Assembly (NCBI GenBank): GCA_018817195.1
Contig: JAHIUL010000120.1
Location: 1-8,172, forward strand
Source of the DNA: Candidatus Margulisiibacteriota bacterium
Lineage (GTDB): Bacteria; Margulisbacteria; WOR-1; O2-12-FULL-45-9
Direction: 5' to 3'
DNA: 8,172 nt
In this document: positions 1 through 6,741 of the stretch, piece after piece
Layout of the letters: every line of letters begins with the position of its first letter
Numbering within the stretch: the first letter of the stretch is position 1
Position numbers and translations under genes: made by a program
Notes under the pieces: generated by a model
Seen by the model: only the letters and a program-made list of their open reading frames with translations
Database searches by the model: none
What the model was told of the DNA's origin: nothing

Positions 1-1308
1 GTATTCCCCTAGATCAACACCATCTATTAATATTCGGCCAGAAGTAGGATAAAAAAGCCCCAAAATCAAATTAATAATAGTCGTTTTCCCGGAACCCGAG
101 GTGCCAACAATCGCTGTAACCTGATTTTTCTTAAATTCCAAATTATTTATTTTTTTTAACAAAGCACCTCGTTCTTTATAAGAAAATGCCACAGATTCAA
201 AGGAAATCGATTTATTAAAAGCCCTGTATTTCTTGTTGCCCGGCCTTTTCTCCTCAACCTCCTCTTTAAGAGTAGCATATACAAGTTCACATAATGGCAA
301 CTCGGCAACGATACGCATGCTTAAATTGCCAACTTGGGTAAGGGACGGCATTATTCTTTGAAAGCCCATTACAAATACAGCCAGAATAGGCAAATACGAA
401 AGAAACCTATCCGGAAGATAGAGCCTAAAAAATATGACCGAGAGGCCAATGACCGTATAAGACAACAATTGCATAATATTATTAGGAATGTAAATCGCAA
501 AATTGCTTAAGGCATAAGCCCTGCTTGAATTCCTGTTAGTACAATCATGCATCTTTTCCCATCTATTTTTAGAATTATTAACACGAATATGCTTAATTCC
601 AACGAGAAATTCACTCACAATCGTGAGTAATTTCTTGGATAGATCAGCAGATATTCTTCCAAGAGGATAGATGTGTTTTTTTGATAACCAGAGGATAAAA
701 AAACCATACATGAAACCCAAAGCAGTCACTCCTAAAGTTAAGTAAAGATTTATATACAACAAAAGAGCAAGTACACATAGGGCCTTAATTATTTCTGTCG
801 TTATCTGAGGCAATCTAAGTAAAATGCCGGCGATTTTGCTGGCTGCAAAATTAGCCCTAAAAATCAGATCGCCCTGCTTATTATCCAAAAAATATTGATA
901 AGGAGCATTAAAGTATTTTTCTATTATGCGCCTTCGCATATCATACATAACACGCCCACTCATAAAGGCTATTAGGTAATCATTCAAAAGCCCAAAAATG
1001 ACCCTGACAAAAGTAATTAGGATCAAAAGAACACAGGCAGAGATAATTTTGTCTTCAAACGGCACGACTTTTATCAAGGAATTCAAAATGTTGATCAATC
1101 CATTGTCCGCCCCAAAATCCGACAAACCAAATATTCCGTTGAATATTGGCAAGAATATCGCAAGATTTAATGGCTCAAGAAAACCCACAAAAAGATTTAA
1201 ACAGAAAATACCAATATATTGTAAATAATAAAGCTTTAGAAAATAGATCAAACTTCTAATTTTAAAATTGATTTTATTGTCTAAATTAAACAGGTTTTTT
1301 GCTTGCAT
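1..1308 (-). CDS. ABC exporter, fused membrane and ATPase domains (3' end cut off by window)
   Basis: This is probably an inner-membrane ATP-driven exporter or flippase of the MsbA/PglK type. The 436 visible residues start with a short polar stretch. A six-helix transmembrane domain follows at about residues 25-330, with hydrophobic segments near 29-55, 85-115, 165-205 and 270-310. The nucleotide-binding domain then begins ([11 protein letters not shown]). Walker A is GTSGSGKTT at residues 402-410. The visible reading ends shortly after at DGVDLGEY, so Q-loop, signature, Walker B and H-loop lie outside; about 150 residues are missing compared with usual 570-600 residue half-transporters. The ATG at 1308-1306 is chosen because GAGGA lies 8 bases before it and no earlier in-frame start looks better. 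It overlaps the acetyltransferase gene by 23 bases. Its place at the end of a sugar operon suggests export of a glycan or lipid-linked sugar, but the substrate is inference. Confidence 0.92.
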   Translation of the reverse strand, partial: MQAKNLFNLDNKINFKIRSLIYFLKLYYLQYIGIFCLNLFVGFLEPLNLAIFLPIFNGIFGLSDFGADNGLINILNSLIKVVPFEDKIISACVLLILITFVRVIFGLLNDYLIAFMSGRVMYDMRRRIIEKYFNAPYQYFLDNKQGDLIFRANFAASKIAGILLRLPQITTEIIKALCVLALLLYINLYLTLGVTALGFMYGFFILWLSKKHIYPLGRISADLSKKLLTIVSEFLVGIKHIRVNNSKNRWEKMHDCTNRNSSRAYALSNFAIYIPNNIMQLLSYTVIGLSVIFFRLYLPDRFLSYLPILAVFVMGFQRIMPSLTQVGNLSMRIVAELPLCELVYATLKEEVEEKRPGNKKYRAFNKSISFESVAFSYKERGALLKKINNLEFKKNQVTAIVGTSGSGKTTIINLILGLFYPTSGRILIDGVDLGEY

Positions 1309-1852
1309 TTTTCTTTTCCTCAGAATTCGATATCATAAATTTTAGCTTCCCATTAGCACGCTCGCATTCTTCAAAACCAACTTTTTTAAAAAGTTTCTGA
1401 GAAGGGCTATTATCTTCGCTCACCCCTGCCTCAAGCCTTTGCAGTTTTAGTTTCGCAAAAGCAAAATCGACCACTAACAAAAGAGCTTCAGTTGCATAGC
1501 CCCTGCCCCAACAATCCTTTTCGCCGATCGCAATGCCTATCACTCCAACTCCATGATCCTGGTTGATAGAAGAAAAAGTTATATTACCAATATGTAAATT
1601 ATTTTTATTATCAAATATCCCTAGCAATAGTTTGTTGTTTTCACCCTCATAAGAGAGAACATATTTCTTGACCATATCCATATCTTGATGCTTATCTTTT
1701 ACAGATAAAAAACGATTGACTTCCGGGTCATTTAGCCAATCAACATACCTCTGAGTAACATCAACAACCCTTAACCGCCTTAATATAATGCGATTTCCAG
1801 CAAGCCCTCCTAATCCGGTAATATTGTTGGGTTGACCTAACGTATTATTCAT
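1286..1852 (-). CDS. GNAT family N-acetyltransferase, RimJ/RimL type
   Basis: A 188-residue acyl-CoA-dependent N-acyltransferase, probably acting on an amino group of a sugar intermediate. An N-terminal strand ([11 protein letters not shown], about 21-31) is followed by [12 protein letters not shown] (39-50), a pattern common in RimJ/RimL-like enzymes and in PseH/SpsD-like sugar acetyltransferases. The acetyl-CoA loop is [10 protein letters not shown] (115-124), and [15 protein letters not shown] gives the usual C-terminal GNAT helix and strand. The first 20 residues (Gly/Asn-rich) are a less typical extension. The ATG overlaps the neuB stop in an ATGA arrangement, with GGAAGG 5 bases before it, which supports this start. 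Directly downstream of neuB, its likely role is acylation of a nonulosonate precursor. A ribosomal-protein acetyltransferase is the alternative but fits the context poorly. The stop is TAA. Confidence 0.88.
   Translation of the reverse strand: MNNTLGQPNNITGLGGLAGNRIILRRLRVVDVTQRYVDWLNDPEVNRFLSVKDKHQDMDMVKKYVLSYEGENNKLLLGIFDNKNNLHIGNITFSSINQDHGVGVIGIAIGEKDCWGRGYATEALLLVVDFAFAKLKLQRLEAGVSEDNSPSQKLFKKVGFEECERANGKLKFMISNSEEKKNASKKPV
1317..1321 (-). promoter_or_regulatory. Shine-Dalgarno site of the ABC exporter gene
   Basis: GAGGA on the minus strand, 8 bases before the ATG at 1308-1306. It lies inside the last codons of the upstream acetyltransferase gene and supports a start that overlaps that gene by 23 bases. 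Confidence 0.6.
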
Positions 1853-2889
1853 GAGACCCTTCCAACAATATCCTTTTCATAAATTGGATCGAGGGTAGAA
1901 ATTGTCTTATTGAGTTTTTTACCTAAAAGACCCTCATACATATTGGGAGAAACCCCCTTTGCTGGACGCAACAAACATAGATGCTTGCTTGATATTTTAT
2001 GTCCCTTCTTTTGGCTTTTTGCCAGATAAACTCCTCTTCTCGCCCTAAATAAAGCCCCAAGCTCAGAAGATAATATTTTCTTTTTTTCCTCACCGAGGAT
2101 TTTCTCGGTTTTACGGATATTCTTGATCATTTGCTTAAGCTCACCAATTTCCAAGGCAAATGCATGATCCGGTCCTCGCATAGATCGGCTAAGAGTTACA
2201 TGTCTTTCTATAATAACTGCTCCTTTGGCAATTGCTAAAATTGGGACTAAATCCTCACGGGAATGATCGGAATAACCCACCAGAGTCCCAAACTTTTGCT
2301 TGAGAAAACCTAAGACTCTCACATTAGCATCTGAATATTCAGTTGGATAACTAACAACACACTGACAAAGAACAATTCTATTATTACCTTCCTCATCGGC
2401 TGCTTGAACAGCATTTTGAATTATTTTGTCATCCGCTGCCCCAACCGAAATTATTAACGGCTTACCAACTCGGGCAATATACCTGATTAATGGAATATTT
2501 GTAATGTCACCTGAGGAAATCTTATAAGCAGGCACATTCAATCTCTTCAGCAAATCTACTGCCTCAAAATCAAAGGGGGTAGATAAGAATATCAACCCAC
2601 ATCTCTCGGCATATTTTTTTAAAGGCTTATGCCATTCCCTGGGCAATTCGTTGTTTTTTAAAAGCTTGTACGCATCTGGCCTATGTTTCTTATTAACCAA
2701 TAGGTCTGCCTTAAATGACTGGAACTTAACCGCGTCGGCGCCAGTCTTGCTTATTTTTCTAATAATCTTTTTAGCTAGCTTTAAATCCCTGTTATGATTA
2801 CTTCCGACTTCGGCAATTATAAACGTCGGTTGATTATCACCAATCTTACGCCTGCCTATTTTAATAAGTTTTTTCCTGTTTTTTTTCAT
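1849..2889 (-). CDS. neuB: NeuB-type nonulosonic acid synthase (sialic/legionaminic acid synthase family)
   Basis: This enzyme should condense phosphoenolpyruvate with an N-acyl amino sugar to give a nine-carbon 2-keto sugar acid in the cytoplasm. At 346 residues it has the usual family length. An N-terminal TIM barrel (about 10-265) carries IAEVGSNHN (25-33), VKFQ (54-57), STPFD (103-107), KISSGDI (123-129), GYSDHS (205-210), ERH (228-230) and GPDH (239-242). A C-terminal SAF/antifreeze-like domain (about 280-346) contains the Arg-rich RARRGVYLAK and LLRPAKGVSP segments that complete the neighbouring active site of the dimer. Some positions depart from what I expect: SVGA (148-151) where STGM is usual, and CQCVVSYP (175-182) where an HC-S-YP pattern is usual. 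The substrate could thus be unusual, and sialic versus legionaminic versus pseudaminic type cannot be settled by eye. The gene starts 3 bases after neuD stops, without a strong SD, and its TGA overlaps the next ATG. Confidence 0.93.
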   Translation of the reverse strand: MKKNRKKLIKIGRRKIGDNQPTFIIAEVGSNHNRDLKLAKKIIRKISKTGADAVKFQSFKADLLVNKKHRPDAYKLLKNNELPREWHKPLKKYAERCGLIFLSTPFDFEAVDLLKRLNVPAYKISSGDITNIPLIRYIARVGKPLIISVGAADDKIIQNAVQAADEEGNNRIVLCQCVVSYPTEYSDANVRVLGFLKQKFGTLVGYSDHSREDLVPILAIAKGAVIIERHVTLSRSMRGPDHAFALEIGELKQMIKNIRKTEKILGEEKKKILSSELGALFRARRGVYLAKSQKKGHKISSKHLCLLRPAKGVSPNMYEGLLGKKLNKTISTLDPIYEKDIVGRVS

Positions 2890-2892
2890 ATT

Positions 2893-3555
2893 TTAACTTA
2901 AAACCTTAGCCGGATTGCCGACAACGGTCTTTCCGTCCGGAACATCCTTTATCACCACCGCCCCTAACCCAACCAATGCGTTTTCTCCAATGTTTACTTT
3001 CTCCCGGATCGAAGAATTGCTGCCTAAATAAGCCCCTTTTCCCAGAGCAACTGTACTTCCCACGCTCACACAATTAGCAACAAAGCAATAATCCCCGATT
3101 GAAACATCATGGCCTATTAGAGAATTAGCATAAATCAAAACAAAATTACCAACAGAAACATTGGGTGAAATAACTACTCCCGGCATAATAACTACCCCCC
3201 TCCCTAAGCTAGAATGCCTGGAAACGGTCGCCTGCGGATGAACCAAAGTAGCGAATCTCTCCATCGGCAAATTTAATTTCATAAGCTTTTCAATGCGCTC
3301 GTTAACTTTTTTTGCAGTAAGCAAGCTGTAAACAAACATAGTGTCCTTGTCCTTAAGATAAGATGGGGCATCTGGAACAGTTCCTAAGACTGGATAATTA
3401 TTAATAAGCTTCCCTTTTTCTTTTATGTCATCTAAATAGCCTAAAATCTCATAATCCCCTCCCGCATCTATAATGTCTTCTACCGCAGATGCAATTACTG
3501 TCGCATTTCCACCTGCCCCAAGAATTACAAGTTTTAGCTTATTATTTTTTTTCAC
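2893..3555 (-). CDS. neuD: NeuD/PglD-type sugar acyltransferase (left-handed beta-helix)
   Basis: A 220-residue acyl-CoA-dependent O- or N-acyltransferase for a surface sugar. The N-terminal Rossmann-like domain begins with VILGAGGNATVI (10-21) and contains GYLDD (39-43). HPQATVS (106-112) opens a left-handed parallel beta-helix of hexapeptide repeats (about 106-200), with imperfect [V/I]-G-x-x repeats running through VVGNPAKVL near the C-terminus. GHD at 148-150 places His149 where the catalytic base of NeuD/PglD enzymes lies. GTG at 3555-3553 is chosen because AAGGA lies 7 bases before it. The ATG two bases further upstream (3557) is followed at once by TGA in its own frame and cannot be used. 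It overlaps the CitE-like gene by 14 bases and precedes neuB, the usual neuD-neuB pairing. The acyl donor need not be acetyl-CoA, given the CoA genes just upstream. Confidence 0.9.
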   Translation of the reverse strand: MKKNNKLKLVILGAGGNATVIASAVEDIIDAGGDYEILGYLDDIKEKGKLINNYPVLGTVPDAPSYLKDKDTMFVYSLLTAKKVNERIEKLMKLNLPMERFATLVHPQATVSRHSSLGRGVVIMPGVVISPNVSVGNFVLIYANSLIGHDVSIGDYCFVANCVSVGSTVALGKGAYLGSNSSIREKVNIGENALVGLGAVVIKDVPDGKTVVGNPAKVLS

Positions 3556-4450
3556 ATTTATTTCCTTTATTGATCTTGCGGGCCATATCCAGCAGAAGCC
3601 TTGCCTGTTTTAAAATTGGTGGAGCAATAAACTTGCCATCCGCAAAAGCAATGCTGCGATTATTCATTTTTGCTTCCTCACTTAAAGCTACTATTTTCTC
3701 TGCTCGTTTGATTTCTTCCTTTGAAGGAGCATATCCATCATTAACAACTTCAATTTGCGCTGGATGTAAAACCAACATACCTGAAAAGCCCAATTTTCTA
3801 CTTTCCCGCACATATTTAGCACATCCTTTTAAATCCTTAAGCTGAAGATAAGGAGTATCAATTGGCTGTATCCCGGCTGCCCGAGCTGCTATAGCAAGCA
3901 TCATCCTTGGGACTAACAAATTATTTGCATCAGCAGCATGTCTTGCCTGTAGATCCAATAAAAAATCTTCGTGACCAAATATTAAGCCTGCAATCCGTTC
4001 AGAAGCCTTGGCAATTTCAAGGACATTAAGAATTGCTTCTGCTGTTTCAATAAGAGGGAAAATTAAATATTTTCCCTTTTTTATCTTATTCTTTTCTTCT
4101 AGCTCGGATAAGAGATTCGCAAAATAAGTTATATCCTGAGCGGTCTTGACCTTTGGAAAGATAAAACCATTTACACAATGTAAGATCATGGCTGTTACAT
4201 CTTTTTCAAATAAGCCGGTTTCTCTAGCATTAACCCTAACCAAAACAGGATACGACAATGCTTTTTTAGATAATTTCAAGCTTAATGATGTCCTGGCAGA
4301 TTCCTTTGTGTCTGAAGGGACTCCGTCTTCTAAATCAAAAGCCAACGCATCCGCATCTGATTCAACTGCCTTATCAAAAAACTTATCTACATGAGCCGGG
4401 ACAAAAAAAACACTTCTTAAAATAATATCCTTATTTAATTTTTCTTTCAT
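3542..4450 (-). CDS. CitE/HpcH-type CoA-ester lyase (citrate lyase beta-like)
   Basis: A 302-residue TIM-barrel enzyme of the HpcH/HpaI aldolase-citrate lyase beta family. These cleave or form 3-hydroxyacyl-CoA or -thioester compounds (malyl-, citramalyl-, 3-hydroxy-3-methylglutaryl-CoA) using Mg2+. Visible motifs are RSVFFVPAH (12-20), FDLEDGVP (38-45), VRVN (71-74), PKV (99-101), PLIETAEAI (132-140, metal ligand Glu135), FGHEDF (158-163, metal ligand Asp162) and LHPAQIEVVN near residues 230-240. Length and motif order are normal, and the catalytic set looks intact. No citrate lyase alpha or gamma gene is near, so it is unlikely to be a citrate lyase subunit. A stand-alone CoA-ester lyase beside a MaoC hydratase is a known pairing; in Mycobacterium tuberculosis Rv2498c/Rv2499c is such a pair (from memory). 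It starts in an ATGA overlap with the methyltransferase gene. Its 3' end, an A8 run then TAA, overlaps the neuD-like gene. Confidence 0.9.
   Translation of the reverse strand: MKEKLNKDIILRSVFFVPAHVDKFFDKAVESDADALAFDLEDGVPSDTKESARTSLSLKLSKKALSYPVLVRVNARETGLFEKDVTAMILHCVNGFIFPKVKTAQDITYFANLLSELEEKNKIKKGKYLIFPLIETAEAILNVLEIAKASERIAGLIFGHEDFLLDLQARHAADANNLLVPRMMLAIAARAAGIQPIDTPYLQLKDLKGCAKYVRESRKLGFSGMLVLHPAQIEVVNDGYAPSKEEIKRAEKIVALSEEAKMNNRSIAFADGKFIAPPILKQARLLLDMARKINKGNKCEKK
3563..3567 (-). promoter_or_regulatory. Shine-Dalgarno site deciding the GTG start of the neuD-like gene
   Basis: AAGGA on the minus strand, 7 bases before GTG at 3555-3553. It lies within the last codons of the CitE-like gene, which suggests translational coupling. 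Confidence 0.65.
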
Positions 4451-5514
4451 TGCTTACCTACTTTTTTTGGCTTTAGATGCCAAACAAAACCTGTTGGTAA
4501 CTCGCCATCTCCATCTTTGACAATGTCAAATAAGCTTTCGCCAGCAAGTTCATAGGGGATTTTAGTTAAGATGCTCTGGTATTGATCCCAACCCAGGACG
4601 CCCTGACCAGACACATCATGAAAAAACAAAAACTCAGGCATAATACTGCCATACCTATTAGTCGCCAGTACATCTTCAGGTATAGCTACTATTTCTCCAA
4701 TCATAATTCCCGCCTGCGGACAGGCTTTATGAATACGAGTTAAAAAGTCAATGACGACTTCTTCTTTGCCCTGGGAAATTTCATGAATCAAATACCACAT
4801 AGAAATAACTGTTTGTCCTTGGGTCCCCTGGGAATGCTCCGCCACTACGCTGGCCCAGGATTCAACATCCGCTGCATTGGTTAGAACAGAATCAATTTGA
4901 GCTTCTGGAAAGAGTTTTTTTAAATTTTGCATAGTGAAATCAACTGATGTTTTAGAAATATCTGAAGCAATCACACTCACTGCTGGAAAGATATTCATAA
5001 CTCTGGAAAGAAAATTTCCATCGCCACATCCGATATCTGCTATTAAACCTAAATTCATTTTTTCTAACATTGCCAAAGCTTTAGGGAAAAATTTCCTGCC
5101 ATTTGTCTGCCCGCTGCCAATAACGTTTTCCAATCTATCACACCTTGGTTTTTCTTCATTAAAGGGCTCAAAAAGCATTTCATCAATTTTGGAGAGAAAA
5201 GCCCCATATGAGTTTAACAAGTTAAAGGAGCCATAACGACGAAATATTTTATCTCCAAATTCCGTCACCACATAAGTTTGTTGACCGCTTTTATCGACTT
5301 GACCGGCAGATTTAAGTAATCCCAGGCTAACAAAATAGATTAAGACTGACGCAAACAAATCCTTATCTACAATTTCCGAGAAGCTTTCTACTGTAAAAGG
5401 CTTTTCAAGCATTAAAGTCAAAACACCTCTTTTGCCCAAAGAACTTATCATTGGACAAGAGAAAGAACCCCTGAGCAAAGAAACAAGTTCCTCCCTTGGA
5501 TTTAAAACTGCCAT
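4447..5514 (-). CDS. SAM-dependent methyltransferase with N-terminal winged-helix domain
   Basis: A 355-residue class I methyltransferase. Residues about 1-95 look like the winged-helix dimerisation domain found in O-methyltransferases and related small-molecule methyltransferases (LGLLKS...YVVTEFGDKIFRRYG). The Rossmann domain has motif I LIADIGCGDGNFL (157-169) and an acidic residue after strand 2 (ASDIS, Asp185) for the SAM ribose. A segment SMWYLIHEIS near residue 240 carries a His and Glu that could take part in catalysis. The substrate is not evident: a small acid, a CoA-derived acid or a sugar would all fit, and both O- and C-methylation are possible. It starts one base after the MaoC-like gene, with AGGAG 8 bases before the ATG, and its TGA overlaps the ATG of the CitE-like gene. 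It is therefore placed between two CoA enzymes, suggesting a shared pathway. Confidence 0.87.
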   Translation of the reverse strand: MAVLNPREELVSLLRGSFSCPMISSLGKRGVLTLMLEKPFTVESFSEIVDKDLFASVLIYFVSLGLLKSAGQVDKSGQQTYVVTEFGDKIFRRYGSFNLLNSYGAFLSKIDEMLFEPFNEEKPRCDRLENVIGSGQTNGRKFFPKALAMLEKMNLGLIADIGCGDGNFLSRVMNIFPAVSVIASDISKTSVDFTMQNLKKLFPEAQIDSVLTNAADVESWASVVAEHSQGTQGQTVISMWYLIHEISQGKEEVVIDFLTRIHKACPQAGIMIGEIVAIPEDVLATNRYGSIMPEFLFFHDVSGQGVLGWDQYQSILTKIPYELAGESLFDIVKDGDGELPTGFVWHLKPKKVGKQ

Positions 5515-5515
5515 C

Positions 5516-5974
5516 TTATTTTCTCCTTTTTGGTATTAATATTTTCCTGCGCAAAGTAAGCACTTTTATTTTATTCTGGTTATAAGCCCGTGTTTCAATG
5601 TAAACAATACCTCGATCTGGTTTGTTTTTTGATTCTCTTATGGTTAGGATTTCACTCTCGGCTCGTAATGTGTCCCCAAGGAAAACAGGGGCATCATGAG
5701 TAATTTTTTCGTACTCCAAATTAGCAATGGCTTTGCCACTAACATCTGGGACTGACAGTCCAACAGCCAAACTAAGCACATATGTCCCAACCACCAGGAT
5801 TTTGCCATGTTGCTGGTTTTTTGCATATTCCTTGTCCAAATGCACCGGATGATGATTCATCGTTAATAAACAAAATGCATTATTATCTTCTTCTGTAATG
5901 GTTTTGACATTACAATGTTGGTATACATTACCAACTTTAAATTCCTCAAGATATCTTCCAAAAACTTTATTCAT
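5516..5974 (-). CDS. MaoC-like hot-dog hydratase/dehydratase
   Basis: A 152-residue single hot-dog domain that probably adds or removes water on an enoyl-/3-hydroxyacyl-CoA, in the cytoplasm and likely as a dimer. It opens with GRYLEEFKVG (6-15), typical of MaoC proteins. The hydratase motif region is TMNHHPVHLD (38-47). His45 and Pro43 match the D-x-N-P-x-H signature of (R)-hydratases, but the catalytic Asp position is Asn40. From memory, a subfamily related to mesaconyl-CoA hydratase has such an LTMN motif and often lies beside CitE-like lyases, so this may be a subfamily trait and not a defect. The rest (hot-dog helix region GTYVLSLAVGL, and LGDTLRAESEI in the later strands) is standard. 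The ATG overlaps the TGA of the SpsF-type gene by 4 bases. It very likely works with the CitE-like lyase two genes downstream. Confidence 0.87.
   Translation of the reverse strand: MNKVFGRYLEEFKVGNVYQHCNVKTITEEDNNAFCLLTMNHHPVHLDKEYAKNQQHGKILVVGTYVLSLAVGLSVPDVSGKAIANLEYEKITHDAPVFLGDTLRAESEILTIRESKNKPDRGIVYIETRAYNQNKIKVLTLRRKILIPKRRK
5523..5527 (-). promoter_or_regulatory. Shine-Dalgarno site of the methyltransferase gene
   Basis: AGGAG on the minus strand, 8 bases before the ATG at 5514-5512. It is embedded in the Arg/Lys-rich last codons of the MaoC-like gene. Confidence 0.6.
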
Positions 5975-6741
5975 GTCCGGCTGCCTAATTTTCCATCCTT
6001 TTGCAAGGAAATATAATAACCTTCGTTTCTCATGATGTGTTTATTTCTATTAACTACCTCAGGGTGATTTAATGAATATTCTTCCAAATCCTTTAAATTA
6101 AAATCATTAGCCGGATGAAAATCCTCGATAATTTGTTTGACAACCTCATAATCCAAATCCTCATCTATGGTATAACGGAATTCATTAATTACACTATTTA
6201 CATCCAATCTAACTAATCTAAATCGATCAGGGCGATTAATTAAAAATTTCGTAACATGCTCTCTTTCCGACATTTTTTCAGCTTCGTTCCAGGCCTTCTC
6301 CAGTGCCGAAAAGGGAAAGACAGCAATATCAGCTAATCCTTCAGGATAAGGGAGCTTAAATCCCAAATAATCAGGAATATTTTCATTGTAAAATGCTACG
6401 CAAGCCATATCAATTAACTCAGGCAATATAAGCGGGCAATCTGCTGTTATACGAATAACAGGATCAAGATTATATTGTTTTGCAGCCTGATAATACCTAT
6501 CTAGCACATCATCCTCGCTGCCTCGATAAACAGGAATCCCATAAGCTTCTGCTTTGTCACACAACTTATCGTCCTCGGGGTTTATGGTTGTTGCCAAAAT
6601 TATTGTTTTACACTTTTTTGCTTGCGCCAATCTGTCAAATAAATACTCTAACAAAGATTTACCAGACACCTGTTTTAATACTTTTCCTGGCAATCTAGAA
6701 GAGCCCATTCTGGCTTGAATAATTATGCCAATTTTCTTCAC
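5971..6741 (-). CDS. spsF: SpsF-type sugar nucleotidyltransferase (acylneuraminate cytidylyltransferase family)
   Basis: A 256-residue cytoplasmic nucleotidyltransferase of the CMP-sugar synthetase superfamily, expected to activate a sugar or sugar acid with CTP (some relatives use other nucleotides). The nucleotide-binding N-terminus is IIIQARMGSSRLPGKVL (6-22), followed by LATT (49-52) and the SpsF pattern RGSEDDVLDRY (73-83). RITADCPLI (97-105) holds the metal-binding Asp101. TIDEDLDYEVV (about 190-200) is the usual C-terminal SpsF motif, and the protein ends in a family-like GYYISLQKDG segment. GTG is taken as the start because AAGGA lies 7 bases before it and the protein then begins MKKIGIIIQAR as in relatives. 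GTG and the previous TGA overlap as GTGA. In spore-coat and flagellar glycosylation clusters spsF-like genes accompany NeuB/SpsE synthases, as here. Whether its substrate is the NeuB product itself is inference. Confidence 0.9.
   Translation of the reverse strand: MKKIGIIIQARMGSSRLPGKVLKQVSGKSLLEYLFDRLAQAKKCKTIILATTINPEDDKLCDKAEAYGIPVYRGSEDDVLDRYYQAAKQYNLDPVIRITADCPLILPELIDMACVAFYNENIPDYLGFKLPYPEGLADIAVFPFSALEKAWNEAEKMSEREHVTKFLINRPDRFRLVRLDVNSVINEFRYTIDEDLDYEVVKQIIEDFHPANDFNLKDLEEYSLNHPEVVNRNKHIMRNEGYYISLQKDGKLGSRT

Noticed and set aside
998..1228. Plus-strand open frame of 76 codons
   Set aside because: It lies opposite the ABC exporter membrane domain, which has clear family features. The plus-strand peptide is Lys/Asn-rich with no recognisable domain.
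3489..3845. Plus-strand open frame of 118 codons
   Set aside because: It runs antisense across the neuD/CitE-like junction. Both minus-strand genes have catalytic motifs; this peptide has none.
3542..4450. Citrate lyase beta subunit (citE) proper
   Set aside because: No alpha or gamma subunit, ligase or prosthetic-group genes are near. Stand-alone CoA-ester lyases of this family are common.
5644..5826. Second minus-strand frame inside the MaoC-like gene (also 7211-7396 inside the TIM-barrel gene)
   Set aside because: Out-of-frame shadows within genes that have intact family motifs.
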